A DNA stretch of 64,000 nt from Archegozetes longisetosus (GCA_018873245.2 JAEMBT020000001.1:9458220-9522219), one strand, 5' to 3'; counted from the first letter of the stretch, positions 10,490 through 22,483 are shown. Notes: generated from the letters alone by a model not told the origin. Numbers and translations: made by a program.

Positions 10490-11450
10490 ATGTCAATATA
10501 TTGAAATATCAAAAAATTTAGTCAATTTCAAGAATCAAATTTTGTTCGACCAGTTTAAAGAATAATAATCAATAAATTCTCTGATAACATTTATATTATT
10601 GATTGAGTAAATTTATTTGTGAATAATATAAGTTTAGCTTATCTTTTGAAAAATTTAATGCAGTAAGTCTTCGAAAACGAAAATTTGTCGCTATATTGTT
10701 GGCAAGCGCTTTGCCTGAAGTGCAAATTAGAGAAAATACAGTATACGTCACTCATTCCGCAATTTTTAAAAAGGTACTTAAAACTTTTGATTCATAATAC
10801 TCTATCAAGTCACACAATAATCATCAAAACACATTACCTCATGTCTTTTATAAATAAGACATTATTTAAATATAATTATCGAATGCATCAACTTTGTACG
10901 ATTCCTAATTAATAAAATTTAAAAAACTATTTGAGGATTTGAATGACACATACGGTACATTACTGTACGTTATTTACAACTTATTTTGAAAAATCAAATA
11001 CGTTTCTCTAACTTGCATACGCTATGCATAATGCAAATGTTTACATCATTTGGGAGACTTATGAACACCATAGGATTTTAAGAATTACCATTATGGTCTC
11101 TTTGAAACTTATGTTTCAATTTAGACATACACAGCAATAGAAGGACAATAAAATAATAATATTTTGCGTACTGCGAACTTTATTTAAAATATAAATTTAA
11201 AAATAGTGCACACTGTTGCCTATTTAAGGTCAAGACTACCTTTTCACGAGTAAGGTTTGTAGTTTTATAAGGTTTAGACATGATACCATAAACACGTGTT
11301 TTGAACAGGTGCTTCGAACTTTTAGTTTAATAAAAGCGCAAAGTATGTAGGGATTAAGTAATAAAATTCTAGCAAACAGTTCCTGGAAATTCAGGTTTCC
11401 CACAACCATATTGTTTGTAATAAAGTTAGAAATTATTTTCAGGCTGATTT
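10490..11450. other. Gene-free stretch
   Basis: No supported gene. An open frame at 10685-10912 has no recognisable features. Confidence 0.45.
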
Positions 11451-11454
11451 ACGC

Positions 11455-12100
11455 TAGCACATTACAGCGCATACATTACAGCGTAAACAAACACCGCGCA
11501 CGACACTACCGCGCAAGCGACACTACCGCGCAAACGACGCTACCGCGCAAACGACACTACCGCGCAACGACGCTACCGCGCAAACGACACTACCGCACAA
11601 ACGACACTACCGCGCAAACGACACTACTGCGCAAACGACACTACCGCGCAACGGCACTACCGCGCAAACGACACTACCGCGCAAATAAGACTACCGCGTT
11701 AATAAGACTACCGTGCAAATAAGACATCCGCGCAAATGAGACTACCGCGCAAATGAGACTACCGCGCAAGCGACACTACCTCGCAAACGATACTACCGCG
11801 CAAGCGACACTACCGCGCAACGACACTACCGCGCAACGACACTACCGCGCAATTTCTTTAACTCGTAAAATAAATTCCTCGCAAACTATACTACCGCGTG
11901 GTAGTGACGTTTACCTAGTATTGTCATTTACGCGGTAGTGTCGTTGCACGGTAGTGTCGTTGCACGGTAGTGTCGTTGCGCGGTAGTGTCGTGGGCGGTA
12001 GTGTCGTGCGCGATAGTGTCGTGAGCGGTAGTGTCGTGAGCGGTAAAGTCGTGCACTGTAGTGGCTTGCGCGGTATTGTCGCTTGTGCGGTAATGTCATG
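11455..12100. repeat. GC-rich 17-bp satellite with an internal inversion
   Basis: About 25 imperfect units of CGACACTACCGCGCAAA run from 11455 to about 11905. The same unit in reverse orientation (GCGCGGTAGTGTCGTTG and variants) runs from about 11930 to 12095. Units vary by small deletions (CAACGACACTACCGCG) and substitutions (AATAAGACTACCGCG). Composition is far more GC-rich than the surroundings. The long Arg/Thr/Tyr-rich open frames on both strands are by-products of the unit. Confidence 0.9.
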
Positions 12101-12164
12101 TAATCCTGATTTACTGTACTACATATTATTAAATCCAAAAGTAAAATAACTTTTAAACACATTT

Positions 12165-15100
12165 CTGTACAACAATTTCGATTGGAAGCTGTACTCAGTT
12201 ATGACATTTATATGTATTGTATGATTTACAAGGCATGTAATGAAATGTACTAATCATGTTATAATTATGTATCTTAATGACAGTTTTAGTCTGTACGGTC
12301 GTCTAGCTGAATTGACATGCAGTGTTGTATATTTTAATATTTAAGGTGATAAAGTATACAATTTTCGGATTTGGTAGTAGGTTAAGTAATTAATTTTGTT
12401 ATAAGTGATTGTATGATCAATGAATATTTTGTATTTCTTAATTTGAATTTGAAATTCCTTTTATCTGGTTTAAGTTTCCATTACCTCAAATTTTTTGAAT
12501 ATTTTGAAAATGAGTTTAATACATGAATAATTCAGTAAAATAAATAACAAGTGATTTTCAACAATTTATATATTAAAAAATACCGTTAAATTAAAATTAA
12601 CATTTTATAAATATTAGTTTCATGGATAAATTCTCGTCTATATTCTGTTAATGTCAATAAACTAAGGATTAAATGAATCTTTTGTTTTAAATTGTTATAA
12701 AATAGAACAGTTGAATGATTAAATTTATATTGTCATCAATCCAAGAGAGATATGCAGAGACCAAAATTTTGAAGGGTTCACTCACTGTTTAACACAGTTA
12801 TATATTCTTATGAATTACAATACAATCGTGCTTCGAATAAGACTAATCAATATCTCATCTTTCTTATTTGTGCACATCAGGATTTAATCTACGATTATTG
12901 CATATTGTTAATTGATTAATAGGACTAGTGTTAATGAATTGAAGGCCTCAAATCTTTTATATATTCTTATTATGATATAAATTTAAAAATCTAAGTTAAG
13001 GATTTCAATTGGTAATAGTTATTATCGAGAGTGGTGACCCTCGATTTAGAATCATATGGATGATGTTATTTCTCGAAATTTAACTTTTAATAATTTTTAC
13101 TCATAAACGATCCTGGAATGAAGTTTCAAAATATACGTGAGAAATGGATACAAAATGACTTCTGAAGTAACGACGTGTGAGATATAGTGCTTTTTATAAC
13201 ACTTATAATTTAAACTTTTTTGTTATGACAAAAGGAGTTCAAAAACAGTAAACAAAATCTCTTTCATTAAAATGAACAATATGTTTATTTTATCATGAAA
13301 ATATGGATCTTTTATTTAAATGTTAGTTGAATCAATTTTTAACCTCGTATTGAGTGACGGGTCGTTATTCCAGAAATTGTTTTATATTTTCAAGAATTTC
13401 TTAATCTCAATCGAGGGACCATCGAAGGTCTTGACTTTCGAAGTTAGAAAATTTAACAAATTATATAGTTTAAATGAAGATGTACTAATAAAATTTTTTT
13501 ATTCGTATACTCATACCTTTTTTAGTTCAAATACTTAGAAAATCTTTCCAATTTTCAAGCATTTTACTTATATAACACAAAAAATTTCGTGACTCTCGTA
13601 ACAAGTTCTAAATTTAAGATTCCTCAAAGTCCAAATTTTAATTAGTGGAAATAATCATTTTAAATTAATAGGAGGTCCTCAAATAGAGTTTTTAAATAAT
13701 AAAGTTTCAGAAATGAATATTTTCGAGAGCTTCTTACTCTAGATTGAAAAATTTCTCGAGTCTTAACTACCAAAATATATATATTAGAAAATTTAATGAA
13801 ATGTAAAATTAGAGTAAAGATATATTAATGGCGTATTTTTATTCTTATATTTGATATAGATATACCTTTTTAATCGAAACACTTAATAGAAATGACCAAT
13901 TTTCAAGAAGTTTATTTTATAGTACCTCAAATTTCGAGACTCGTGCCCACCTCTATTATATAGCTACATACATACTGTCACTTCTAATTTGGAGATTTGA
14001 GATCTTTTTTAATTGATTTTATAAATTGTGCTAAATATTTTGTTTTCTATTTTTTGTTTTTGTTCTCTATCATCAAGTCAGGTTGGACTAGATAGAGAGT
14101 GCATTATTATACTGATACCAAATTTCGTTTAGAAGTCTTCTTATATTCGTTGAAATAAACTAAACCACTTTTTGGGTATTAGTATTTTTATTTAAAACAA
14201 AAAAATTTTATATACAGAGAATAGAAGTTATAAGTAGAGAACAATGTTAAGAGACAACTTTCACGATTGTTCGGGAAGTGAAGAGTGACTATTTTGTCAC
14301 TCCTTATATATGGACAGAAAGTTGTTTACAAAAGTTAGTGGAATTTTCCATAAATATCAATGTTGGTCACTAACTGACCAACACGTACTCGATAATTGCC
14401 CTATTTTTGATGCTTTGATCCATTATTGGGGTCATCGTCGCGACTGACCCACAATTAATGATTATCTTCTCAGAACTCTTCTCAGAACTCTTTTTGTCCT
14501 ATTTATTTTCCTAAATATAGGCTATTGTGAGATCAAATCTTGGAAAACTGTATTTGATCTCACAATACTCTAGGTCTTATACTTACTTTTGTTGCATGCG
14601 ATGTCCTGTTGAAATAGTAGATTAATACAGTTAAACCAGCTTTATAAATATAACTTATATTTAAACTCATTAAATTATGCATTCATATTATAATATAACA
14701 ATCTCAATAAAATAGTACACTAAAGGAAAACAAAAAACGTGAATAAGAAGAAAAAGAAGAAATTTTCCTTTATTAGTTCTCTCTCGTTTTATACTTTTTA
14801 GTATTGAATCTAATCTTTTTATTTAAACTAAAGTAACTAAATTTTACATAATTTTAGGTATTTTCTGGAAAAATATGCTTTCCAAGTTAAAAATAAAAAA
14901 GAACTCATTGTTTCTAATATATAAATTGAACTTTTATCTTTTAACTTTATAAATGGAATAAATTTTTAATTGTGCAAACAAAACTTTCTTAATTAGACTA
15001 TTGCTCAATGGTGATTAATCTTATAAAGTATACAGAAAAATTTTAAATTTCACAATACTTCATACAAAGATGTCAATTTTGTAACAAGTAAAAACTCATT

Positions 15101-15690
15101 ATCCCTTTAGCATCTCAACAAGACAAACTCTTGCATTTTATTACATTCAAGTATCTTCGCGAGGGCTGAAGTCTGTTCCAAACCATACATGTGGTGAAGA
15201 GGAGTTTATTTTTCAAGGGCTTTCAAACTTTAATGACCTATTCTTAGCTCAAAATAGTTTTTATCAATTTTGATCCTGCATGAGTATCAAAAGTTGCAAC
15301 ACTAAATTGTTTTAAAAACAATTTTCTATATCTAATTGATAAATGAATTTACCTTAGAGTTTAAAAGGAAACTGAATAATTTGAATACAGTTATTTTAAC
15401 TTTGTATTGTTTACAATTGAATTTTGTCTACTATTTCAATTATCGACATCTACTAATAAAGAACTTTAATCCTGTTGTTTCTGAGACTCCATTGTTTTCC
15501 TAAAGGGTGTCAAGATTTGTAGTCTTCATCAATTATTTTACTCTAATTTTTCATTCTTGCTTTGTTAAGCTTTACGACATTAAAATCAAATTAAAAATAG
15601 TATTTAATATAAATTTTGTAACTCTGGCTATAAACTGATATTTTATGTTATTTAACCTGAATTTGTCAGAATTTTTGAATTGTTTGCTAA
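12165..15690. other. Gene-free AT-rich stretch
   Basis: No supported gene. Two related segments (about 13420-13590 and 13735-13920, both with TTCGAAGTTAGAAAATTTAA-like sequence) suggest an old tandem duplication, and weak inverted ends (GTGGTGACCCTCGA near 13030, its counterpart near 13945) may mark a decayed element. A slightly less AT-rich patch lies at 14240-14520. Confidence 0.4.
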
Positions 15691-15692
15691 TA

Positions 15693-16424
15693 AAGAAGGA
15701 TAATATTTTTGGGCCCAGCTGATTTAGGTTTCATTGGGTATATCTCAACTCCCTGATTCGGAATATATATACAACTTACAGTGTATCTTATTCCGTATCC
15801 GAGTTATAAGCTCCAAAAGGTTTGGGACGGTAATTACAAATTCAGGGATGAGACCAAAAGCATCACAAAAACTGCCAGTCTAGAATTTTTCCCAGTGATA
15901 ATATTCGCAAAGGGAACGGAGCAGTGCCAACACCCCTCTAGGGGGGTCGGTTCTGTGACCCGGGCTGGGTCTACCGGGCCAGGGGGGCTACACCCTCCTT
16001 GGAGTGTATGGCAGCCACCACCCTAGCTAGTGGGGGTGTGGCACTACCTAGTACCTACCCGAGATTAATTCACCGGGCAGGCAATTTGATGATTTTTTCA
16101 ACGTTCTGTCTATCCGGATAGCACTGATACAGATTACTTATTTTTTATTGTTTTATTTATAATTTTTATTTTAGTTTTATGCTCCCTTCGAGTTTACCTC
16201 CACGTGGTAGGGAGGGAGCAACACAAAAGTTATATTTTGTGGCTAAAATCCCGAAAAAATCGACTTCTAACATAAGGTGGTTTTTCCTTCATAACTCGAA
16301 AAGTATTTATTTTGGTAAAAAGTGTCTAGAGACTTTTGTGTTCAGCATTAAAAGACCTTTCAAATGATATGTCACTCATCGAAATCGGACTGGGTCCAGA
16401 CATCCATAGAATATTATCCTTCTT
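15693..16424. mobile_element. TA-flanked TIR element with GC-rich core
   Basis: The termini are AAGAAGGATAATATT on the left and its exact complement AATATTATCCTTCTT on the right, each bordered by TA, which is a Tc1/mariner-type target duplication. The 732-bp body includes a GC-rich block (about 15915-16075) with palindromic stretches such as CCCCTCTAGGGGGG. Open frames inside (15781-16026, 16179-16367) show no transposase motifs. Confidence 0.75.
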
Positions 16425-16738
16425 TAAGATGAAAATAATCTAATGAAATTGAAATAAGCAGCCTTAAATAAGCAATATTAAGATATTTAATAAAAATAAA
16501 ACAAAATAAAATATTAGGTATACGTTATAACGAAAAATATACATTACCTATTAAATTCAATAAATTAAAAAGAAATTAACCTTTTATTTCAAACTGATAT
16601 AAAATAGCGCAATTGAGCGATCAAGATTATGCTTTTAAAAGTTTTAGTGAAGGTTAGTCATTTAGCACTTAATTTCAAAAAGATTCTATCTCAAAAGGAT
16701 TATCAATGGATTGTTCCATGTCAATTCAGCCCTAAAAC

Positions 16739-17304
16739 TAGTGATGATTCGATCCTGGTTTTTACATTTCGATTCTTTTCCGATTACGATTCCTCATGAA
16801 AACATTTTATTTTGATTCAATTCCGATTCGATTCCGATTCTATTCTAAAAATCTTATTTCGATTCAATTCTAATTTCGATCCCAATTTTATTTTGAATTA
16901 GTTGCTTAAAACAGGATAGAATTAGAATAATATTATTCCATAAAGAATAAAACGCTTTGTTATTTTAGTAAATGATTTATAAAGATGTTAAAAGTAAATG
17001 CACAAAATAAAGGATGAAAATTGAATTTCAATTATTTTCCATTAATAATTGAGTAATTGTATCAACTTATGAGTGGACTATCATTTATTTTTATTTTGAT
17101 AAAGGCTTAAAATACTGTTGTTTTCACATCTGTTTCTATTTTAATTCCAATTCCTTGGAGATTTTATAATTTCGATTCTATTCCAATTCCGATTCCTCTT
17201 TAAAACTTCTATTTCGATTCAATTCCGATTCGTAAGAATAGAAATGATTTTCATACATTTCGATTCTATTCCGATTCCGATTCTATAGAATCGAACCATC
17301 ACTA
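16739..17304. mobile_element. hAT-type miniature element with 8-bp target duplication
   Basis: An exact 8-bp duplication CCTAAAAC flanks the element (16731-16738 and 17305-17312). The termini are inverted (TAGTGATGATTCGAT and ATCGAACCATCACTA-like). The 566-bp interior is dominated by variants of GATTCCGATTC. The 8-bp duplication and TA(G)-type ends fit hAT. Confidence 0.8.
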
Positions 17305-17468
17305 CCTAAAACTATTAAGCTCCTGACAATTCAGCCTCAAGAAAATATACTTTAAATCGTAAAATTTAATTCAAACAAAGTTTTAAAAATAGCTTTGAAA
17401 CTAGAGAATAGATTCAAATATTATGGTATTATATGTCGGTTTATGCATTCTGTAACTTTTTATTTTGA

Positions 17469-18534
17469 ATATATATACAGCCTTGGACACAACTATCTTT
17501 AGTCGATTAAAGTCGAATAACTTTTGACTGGATGATTCGATTTTAAAACTGATTTCAGTTAATTGTAACCCGATAATGGCCATTTTTAAAAATATATAAT
17601 TTGTTTGAAAAGTCACCATAATAGCAAAACAAATGCGCATCAAAATTAAACTTTGATTTTCATGAAAACTATTGAATTTCTAATTTAATCTTTGTTAAAA
17701 CTTGAAAAAAATTGATTTCAAATTAAATTTATTAAAAATTGAATTGAACACAAATAATGTTTGAAAATTTTAGTTATTTATAATGTGTACAATAGAGCGA
17801 AAAGTGAAACTAATAGCTGGTGTGACCACTGGCTGCCTCTAAAACCTCTTCCAATCCTCTGGACATCGAATTCAATAAATTTATAAAATATTGGTGCCAT
17901 GAAACGTCACACATTGTTTGGTGGGTCCACTCTAAACGTTTAGTATTAATTTAGAGATTACGATATTCGTGATAAATTTATTGTTTGAATATTCTCAAAT
18001 TTTGATTAGATTGAAAATATTGTCATCCATATAGTATTATTCAACTTCTGTAATTTAAGTACTATGATGATTTTTAAGATCTATTATTTTAAGCTAAGCT
18101 TGAAATGAAGTAGACATTGAAAATTTGCGAATTAGCGTACCGAAAGCTTATGTTCACTAATAGTTTGAAGAAAAGATAGATTTTGAGAAAGATTGGTTCT
18201 GCAATTTCACGGGTAATATAGTGTTGTCTATAAAATGCTCTAATTTTATTATCAATTTTTATATAGTGAATAATCTTGTAAACGATTACGTTTAGTATTA
18301 GTTTTGTAATAGAAAATCTAAGTTTTATTTTTACGCTTATTCTTATTTTTCAGTTTTCTATTTCATTGCTCTTTCCACAGTAACCCTAGTGATTTTTCAA
18401 AAATAATTTATATTTTTAAAAATGGCCATTATTTGACTACAATTATCTGAAATCAGTTTTAAAATTGAATCATCCAGTCAAAAGTTATTCGACTTTAATC
18501 GACTAAAGACAGTTGTTTCCAAGGCTGTATATAT
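17469..18534. mobile_element. Foldback element with about 135-bp inverted ends
   Basis: The left arm (TATACAGCCTTGG... to GGCCATTTTTAAAAATAT, 17469-17605) recurs inverted at 18400-18534, ending GGCTGTATATATG. Both arms share AGTCGATTAAAGTCGAATAA. The interior has no transposase. Confidence 0.7.
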
Positions 18535-18904
18535 GTAAATTACGGTGATTTTTGAGGAGCAGAAATTACGATAAGAGTTTATTTTTTCTGGTCAAAGACG
18601 AAATTTTGACCGCAATTCGATTTGATTAAATTAATATATTTAATTAATCTGGTCAAATTAAATTAAATCGAGCCTAAAATCTTGAAAAAAAAAATCTACT
18701 TTCTCTAGAGACTTGAACCATTGCATTACTGTTTCAAGGTGGCAACTCTACCCATTAAAATATTGACCCACTTTAGAATTAGTGATTATACTTTTAATAT
18801 CAAGCTAAAGCTGAGTTATCATAGGGCTAAGTTGCTTGGGGCTAAATAGTCAGGGGCTGAATTACTGGAGCTGAATTGACGTGCTACGGATGAATTAAAT
18901 ACAC

Positions 18905-19636
18905 TTTTCTTATCTGAGGGGAACAGTCATTTCCCTTTGTTTGTTGGGATTCAAGATTATACTTCTCTTGAAATAATATTTCAATTGAAATAATTTACAG
19001 ATCAAAGATAGTCAGCAATGAAACAATCTGTTTAACTCAATAGAAATATTTTTATTCTAGTAATAGGTTCAAACTAATAATCAATAAAGATCAACATAGC
19101 GATTGTGGTTCACTTGCAAGTCTAACTGAAAATACTTTGTTTGGTTATTCTACCATAAGTGAAGAATATTTGCATTAATATTTCACTACGTATCCACTAT
19201 TCAGCTTACATAACTTTATCCTTTGATAAAATATTGCTTAAGAGCTGATTGGACTGAACGAATATGAAAATGTGGTATAAATTGGAATATCTAACATACA
19301 TATTATTTATTTTATTTAATCTGAACATGTTCAGCAACTGTACGAACAACTGCTCATCCATTGAATTCTAGGGCAGACAGTTTAATAAACATTCAGATCA
19401 ATACTACTATGTGATTAGTAATTCATCTAATATGACGATACAGATACACAGGTGTAATTACAAAAATATTTATCAAATTAGTAACGTATTGACATGCAAA
19501 GAAAATAATTTTTGGCGTAGACTTGATGATGGTTCTAGCAATAATGAAAAACATGAAATTTGTCATATTGAAGATGATAAAAAGTACTTTCTCTGCTTTG
19601 ATGGACCACGTTTGTTGACTTGCAAAGAGCAAAAAA
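18905..19636 (+). repeat. Recent segmental duplicate of 1395-2131
   Basis: From TTTCTTATCTGAGG to CTTGCAAAGAGCAAAAAA the sequence follows 1395-2131 almost base for base, covering the upstream block and the ectodomain part of receptor copy 1. The match fades just before the foldback element at 19661. Confidence 0.85.
19264..19636 (+). pseudogene. Receptor family copy 3, ectodomain with an early stop
   Basis: Near-identical to copy 1 through the signal peptide and all seven ectodomain Cys, but codon 36 is TAG (19369-19371) where copy 1 has an Asn codon, so the frame is broken at the start of the ectodomain. An ATA or later ATG cannot restore a signal peptide. After KEQK the sequence changes: CAAAAAA|GTAAG forms a strong splice donor in phase 1, and 25 bases on a foldback element begins. 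Copies 1, 2, 4 and 5 have no intron here. Downstream there are two possible membrane segments: one right after the foldback (20849-20930, about 25 codons) and one at 21686-21833. Confidence 0.75.
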
Positions 19637-19660
19637 GTAAGAAAAGAAGTAATAGTAGTA

Positions 19661-20848
19661 AGGAGCAGGGGTAACTTGGTGTTGTGAGTGGGTGGAGCGA
19701 TCTGAGGCCATCAATATATCCCCCTTTAGTGGTCTTATATTATAGCTAAATATAAATTATAAATTATCTATTGTCTAGGAGATAATTAATTTTTATGAAT
19801 TTTTTTATAATGGAACCTATGGAGGAAATGAAGTTTTCAAAAAATCTTTTGACCCCCTTTAGAATTCAATATTTCGATAAAATTTCTAATAATGAGGGTG
19901 AGGGATTAAATTTGATTTTGGGAAAGTTTCATGTTGGGATTCGACCTTTAACACAACGAACTGACAATGTTAACTTACCTGTGTATTCCAATAAAATTCA
20001 AAGGGCAATAATGTTTTTAAACATTTCTGAGAGAAATCACTTAGAAATCTTTCAAAAATAGAACAACTCAAAATAATGTCGAATTTCAAATAATAAAGTC
20101 ATCGAAAATATGAATTTTATTTTTCGAGAATTGAGAATTACAGCTTGCGCATGTATTAACGTTTACAGGTATCGCGGATGTGTCTGATGCTTGATAGAAT
20201 TCTAACTCTTATTTTGGGACTGATTTTGCATTTTGTTACTCTGAATTTATTTGAATAACTAAGAATCATATGCGCAACTTTTGTTATATATTCGAAAATT
20301 GACTTAATTATTTGTTACAGTTTGTAACTTTATTGAACTATCGTATACATTTCTATTGTTTTATAAAATTAACTATGAGCAAATTCATAGTAATTATTTA
20401 AAAATAATGCAAGTGCATTTTATATTTCAATTAACATAAAATTATTTGGTTCTTAAAAGATTTCTAAGTGATTTCTCCCGGAAAGGTTTAAAAACCATTA
20501 CTTACCCTTGAATTTTTTGGAATATACAGGTAAGTTAACATTGTCAGTTCGTTGTGTTAAAGGTCGAATCCCAACATGAAACTTTCCCAAAATCAACTTT
20601 AATCCCTCACCCTCATATGTTGGAAGTTTTATAGAAATATTGAATGCTACAGGATGTCAAAAAATTTTTGAAAACTTCAATTCCTCCGTAGGTTCCATTA
20701 TGAAAAATTCACAAAAAATTGATTTTCTCCTACACAATAGATAATTTATAATTTATATTTAGCTATAATATGAGACCACTAAAGGGGGATATATTGATGG
20801 CCTCAGATCGCCCCGCCTACTCACAGCACCAAATTACTCCTGCTCCTT
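19661..20848. mobile_element. Foldback element inserted in receptor copy 3
   Basis: The left end AGGAGCAGGGGTAACTTGGT recurs inverted at the right end (ACCAAATTACTCCTGCTCCT). The arms remain similar for about 370 bp, including inverted copies of the segment coding VGIRPLTQRTDNVNLPVYS in an incidental open frame. TA lies at both borders. No transposase inside. Confidence 0.75.
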
Positions 20849-20975
20849 TATTTTCTATTATCATTATTATAATATTTTCAATTTTTGTCTCAACTCTTAT
20901 ATTAAGTGCTATTTGGAGAAAATCTAAATAGTTATAAAAGAATCCTTTACGAATCTGTTAATTATCTAAAATCAA

Positions 20976-21584
20976 CTATAATTATCTAAAAGATATTCCA
21001 CCGCAGGATTTTAACTTCGATTGAGTTTAAGTAAAAAAGTTAGACTTCTTTTTTCATTCAAGACAAATCATTGCTCTGATATGTTCTCTGTTGAAATCCA
21101 TAAGAGACCGCTGGATACAATCTTTTAAATTGATAATTTTTTTACTTGAACTCAATTGAAATTAAAATCCTTCGGTGAAATATCTTCTAGATCGGGGGTT
21201 CCCAAATGGTGGGTCTTGGCCCTCAGGTGGGCCGCGGAGGGATCGATTTGGGCCGCAGAATAATTTTAGAATACAGTTCAAAGTGGGTCGCGGCGTAGAA
21301 TCCCTTCAATCAACATTTATATTGAAAAGTAATTGAAAAGCTTTTTGTAAAAAAGTATATCAAATATTAAGAAGCAAACTGTAAACTGTATAAAAAATCA
21401 TCACTATCAATTCATAACAGACCGCACCACACATTCGCTTTTGTTTTACTCTTAAAACAGTATTTAACTTTGTTTTTCAATGTTTAGTAAAGCAATTAGA
21501 TTAAGTGGGCCGCGATATTTTTTTCGGTGCTTAGGTGGGTCTCAGAAAAAAAAGTCTGGGAACCTATGTTCTAGATAATTATAG
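20976..21584. mobile_element. TIR element carrying a nested hAT insertion
   Basis: The left arm (CTATAATTATCTAAAAGATA, then GGATTTTAACTTCGATTGAG) matches the inverted right arm (AATTGAAATTAAAATCCTTC, then GATAATTATAG). The right arm is interrupted at TTCTAGAT by the 376-bp hAT element, so this insertion is the older of the two. Confidence 0.7.
21193..21568. mobile_element. hAT-type miniature element, TSD TTCTAGAT
   Basis: An exact 8-bp duplication TTCTAGAT (21185-21192 and 21569-21576) flanks inverted ends CGGGGGTTCCCAAA and TCTGGGAACCTATG. The interior is relatively GC-rich with GTGGGCCGCG motifs. These are classic features of hAT miniature elements. Confidence 0.88.
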
Positions 21585-21685
21585 TTTTTATATGTGCAGT
21601 TTAAAAAATGTCCATCATATGGCTGTAAGCTCAAAACTTTCAGAACAAACTAATATTTCCTACATTTTGCAACTTTTCTCTCAAG

Positions 21686-22147
21686 TTATGATCTCTGGAA
21701 GTGACAACACTATTACTGTCATAATTGCATCGCTATCGAGCGCTGTTGTCGTGTTAGGACTGCTTGTGATCGCTCTTTTCATTAGATCAAAGAAGAAGCA
21801 TAAAACTCGAACTATTGAAAGATCAAAATCTATGTATGGGTTCAATTTTTAATTGATTACTATTTTTTGACAAAAATTCAAATTTTCAAACTTTGCACTA
21901 ATTATTCAATAGAAGCAATGATTACGATGACATTGATTTAAATGGAGACCAAACTTATGATCATATAAAACAACCGGATTACGAAGAAATAAATTATGAC
22001 CAAATCAATTGCTATCAGTTAGAAATGTATGATGATTGTCACGGTGCTCGTGAAAGAAGAATGTCTATGAGAGTCATGATGAAAGAGATGAAAGGAGAAT
22101 ATGTACAAATGGAAAAATACGATCATTATCTCGCTATGACTTCGTGA
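21686..22147 (+). CDS. Membrane helix plus ITAM-bearing cytoplasmic tail (two 3' exons)
   Basis: Exon 21686-21833 (after a pyrimidine-rich stretch and CTCAAG) encodes a short linker, a membrane helix (ITVIIASLSSAVVVLGLLVI) and a basic stop-transfer RSKKKHK. It ends AT|GTATGG. A 79-nt intron leads to exon 21913-22147 in matching phase. That exon encodes a 78-residue tail with YDDI-x7-YDHI, exactly the ITAM form YxxI-x(6-8)-YxxI, followed by YEEI (the preferred Src SH2 ligand form), YDQI and YVQM (the PI3K p85 SH2 form YxxM). The tail ends at TGA. The ectodomain is not certain. Receptor copy 3 could be joined in phase across the intervening transposons; alternatively the frame is open upstream from about 21570 with its own ATG at 21621. 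Known ITAM tails recruit Syk/ZAP-type kinases after Src-family phosphorylation; that function here is inference. Confidence 0.6.
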
Positions 22148-22483
22148 TCTAATAATAATGCCAGTATTTGTGAAAATCAAAACTCTAATATCTACCAAAC
22201 TTAGCATTTATTTCAATTTTTCGCACTCAGTTTTATGTCATTCAAGGCTTTAATGACTTATTTGAACTACATTTGGTTTTATTACTTATACTAAGACTAA
22301 TTCTAACTAAAACATTTAAACTCAATATTAGTTTAAATTTTTGTTAAATTTAGAATACTTTCTGCTAAATTATAAACTAAACAAACTTCTGTTAATTGAA
22401 CGCAAACTTCAGCTTTAAGACTAAACTAAAATTTGACGACTGATTCGCCTACAGTAAGAGGTGAGTATGAATTATGAAATATT

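Noticed and set aside
11455..12100. CRISPR-like array
   Set aside because: Units are contiguous with no unique spacers, and the genome is eukaryotic.
11411..12162. Arg/Thr/Tyr-rich open frames on both strands
   Set aside because: Produced by the 17-bp satellite unit; repetitive in every frame.
15781..16026. GC-rich open frame as a captured gene
   Set aside because: The Pro/Gly-rich end reflects palindromic GC sequence in the element; no recognisable motif.
19795..20061. 88-codon open frame in the foldback
   Set aside because: Lies in a foldback arm and its inverted counterpart is disrupted; no domain or start context.
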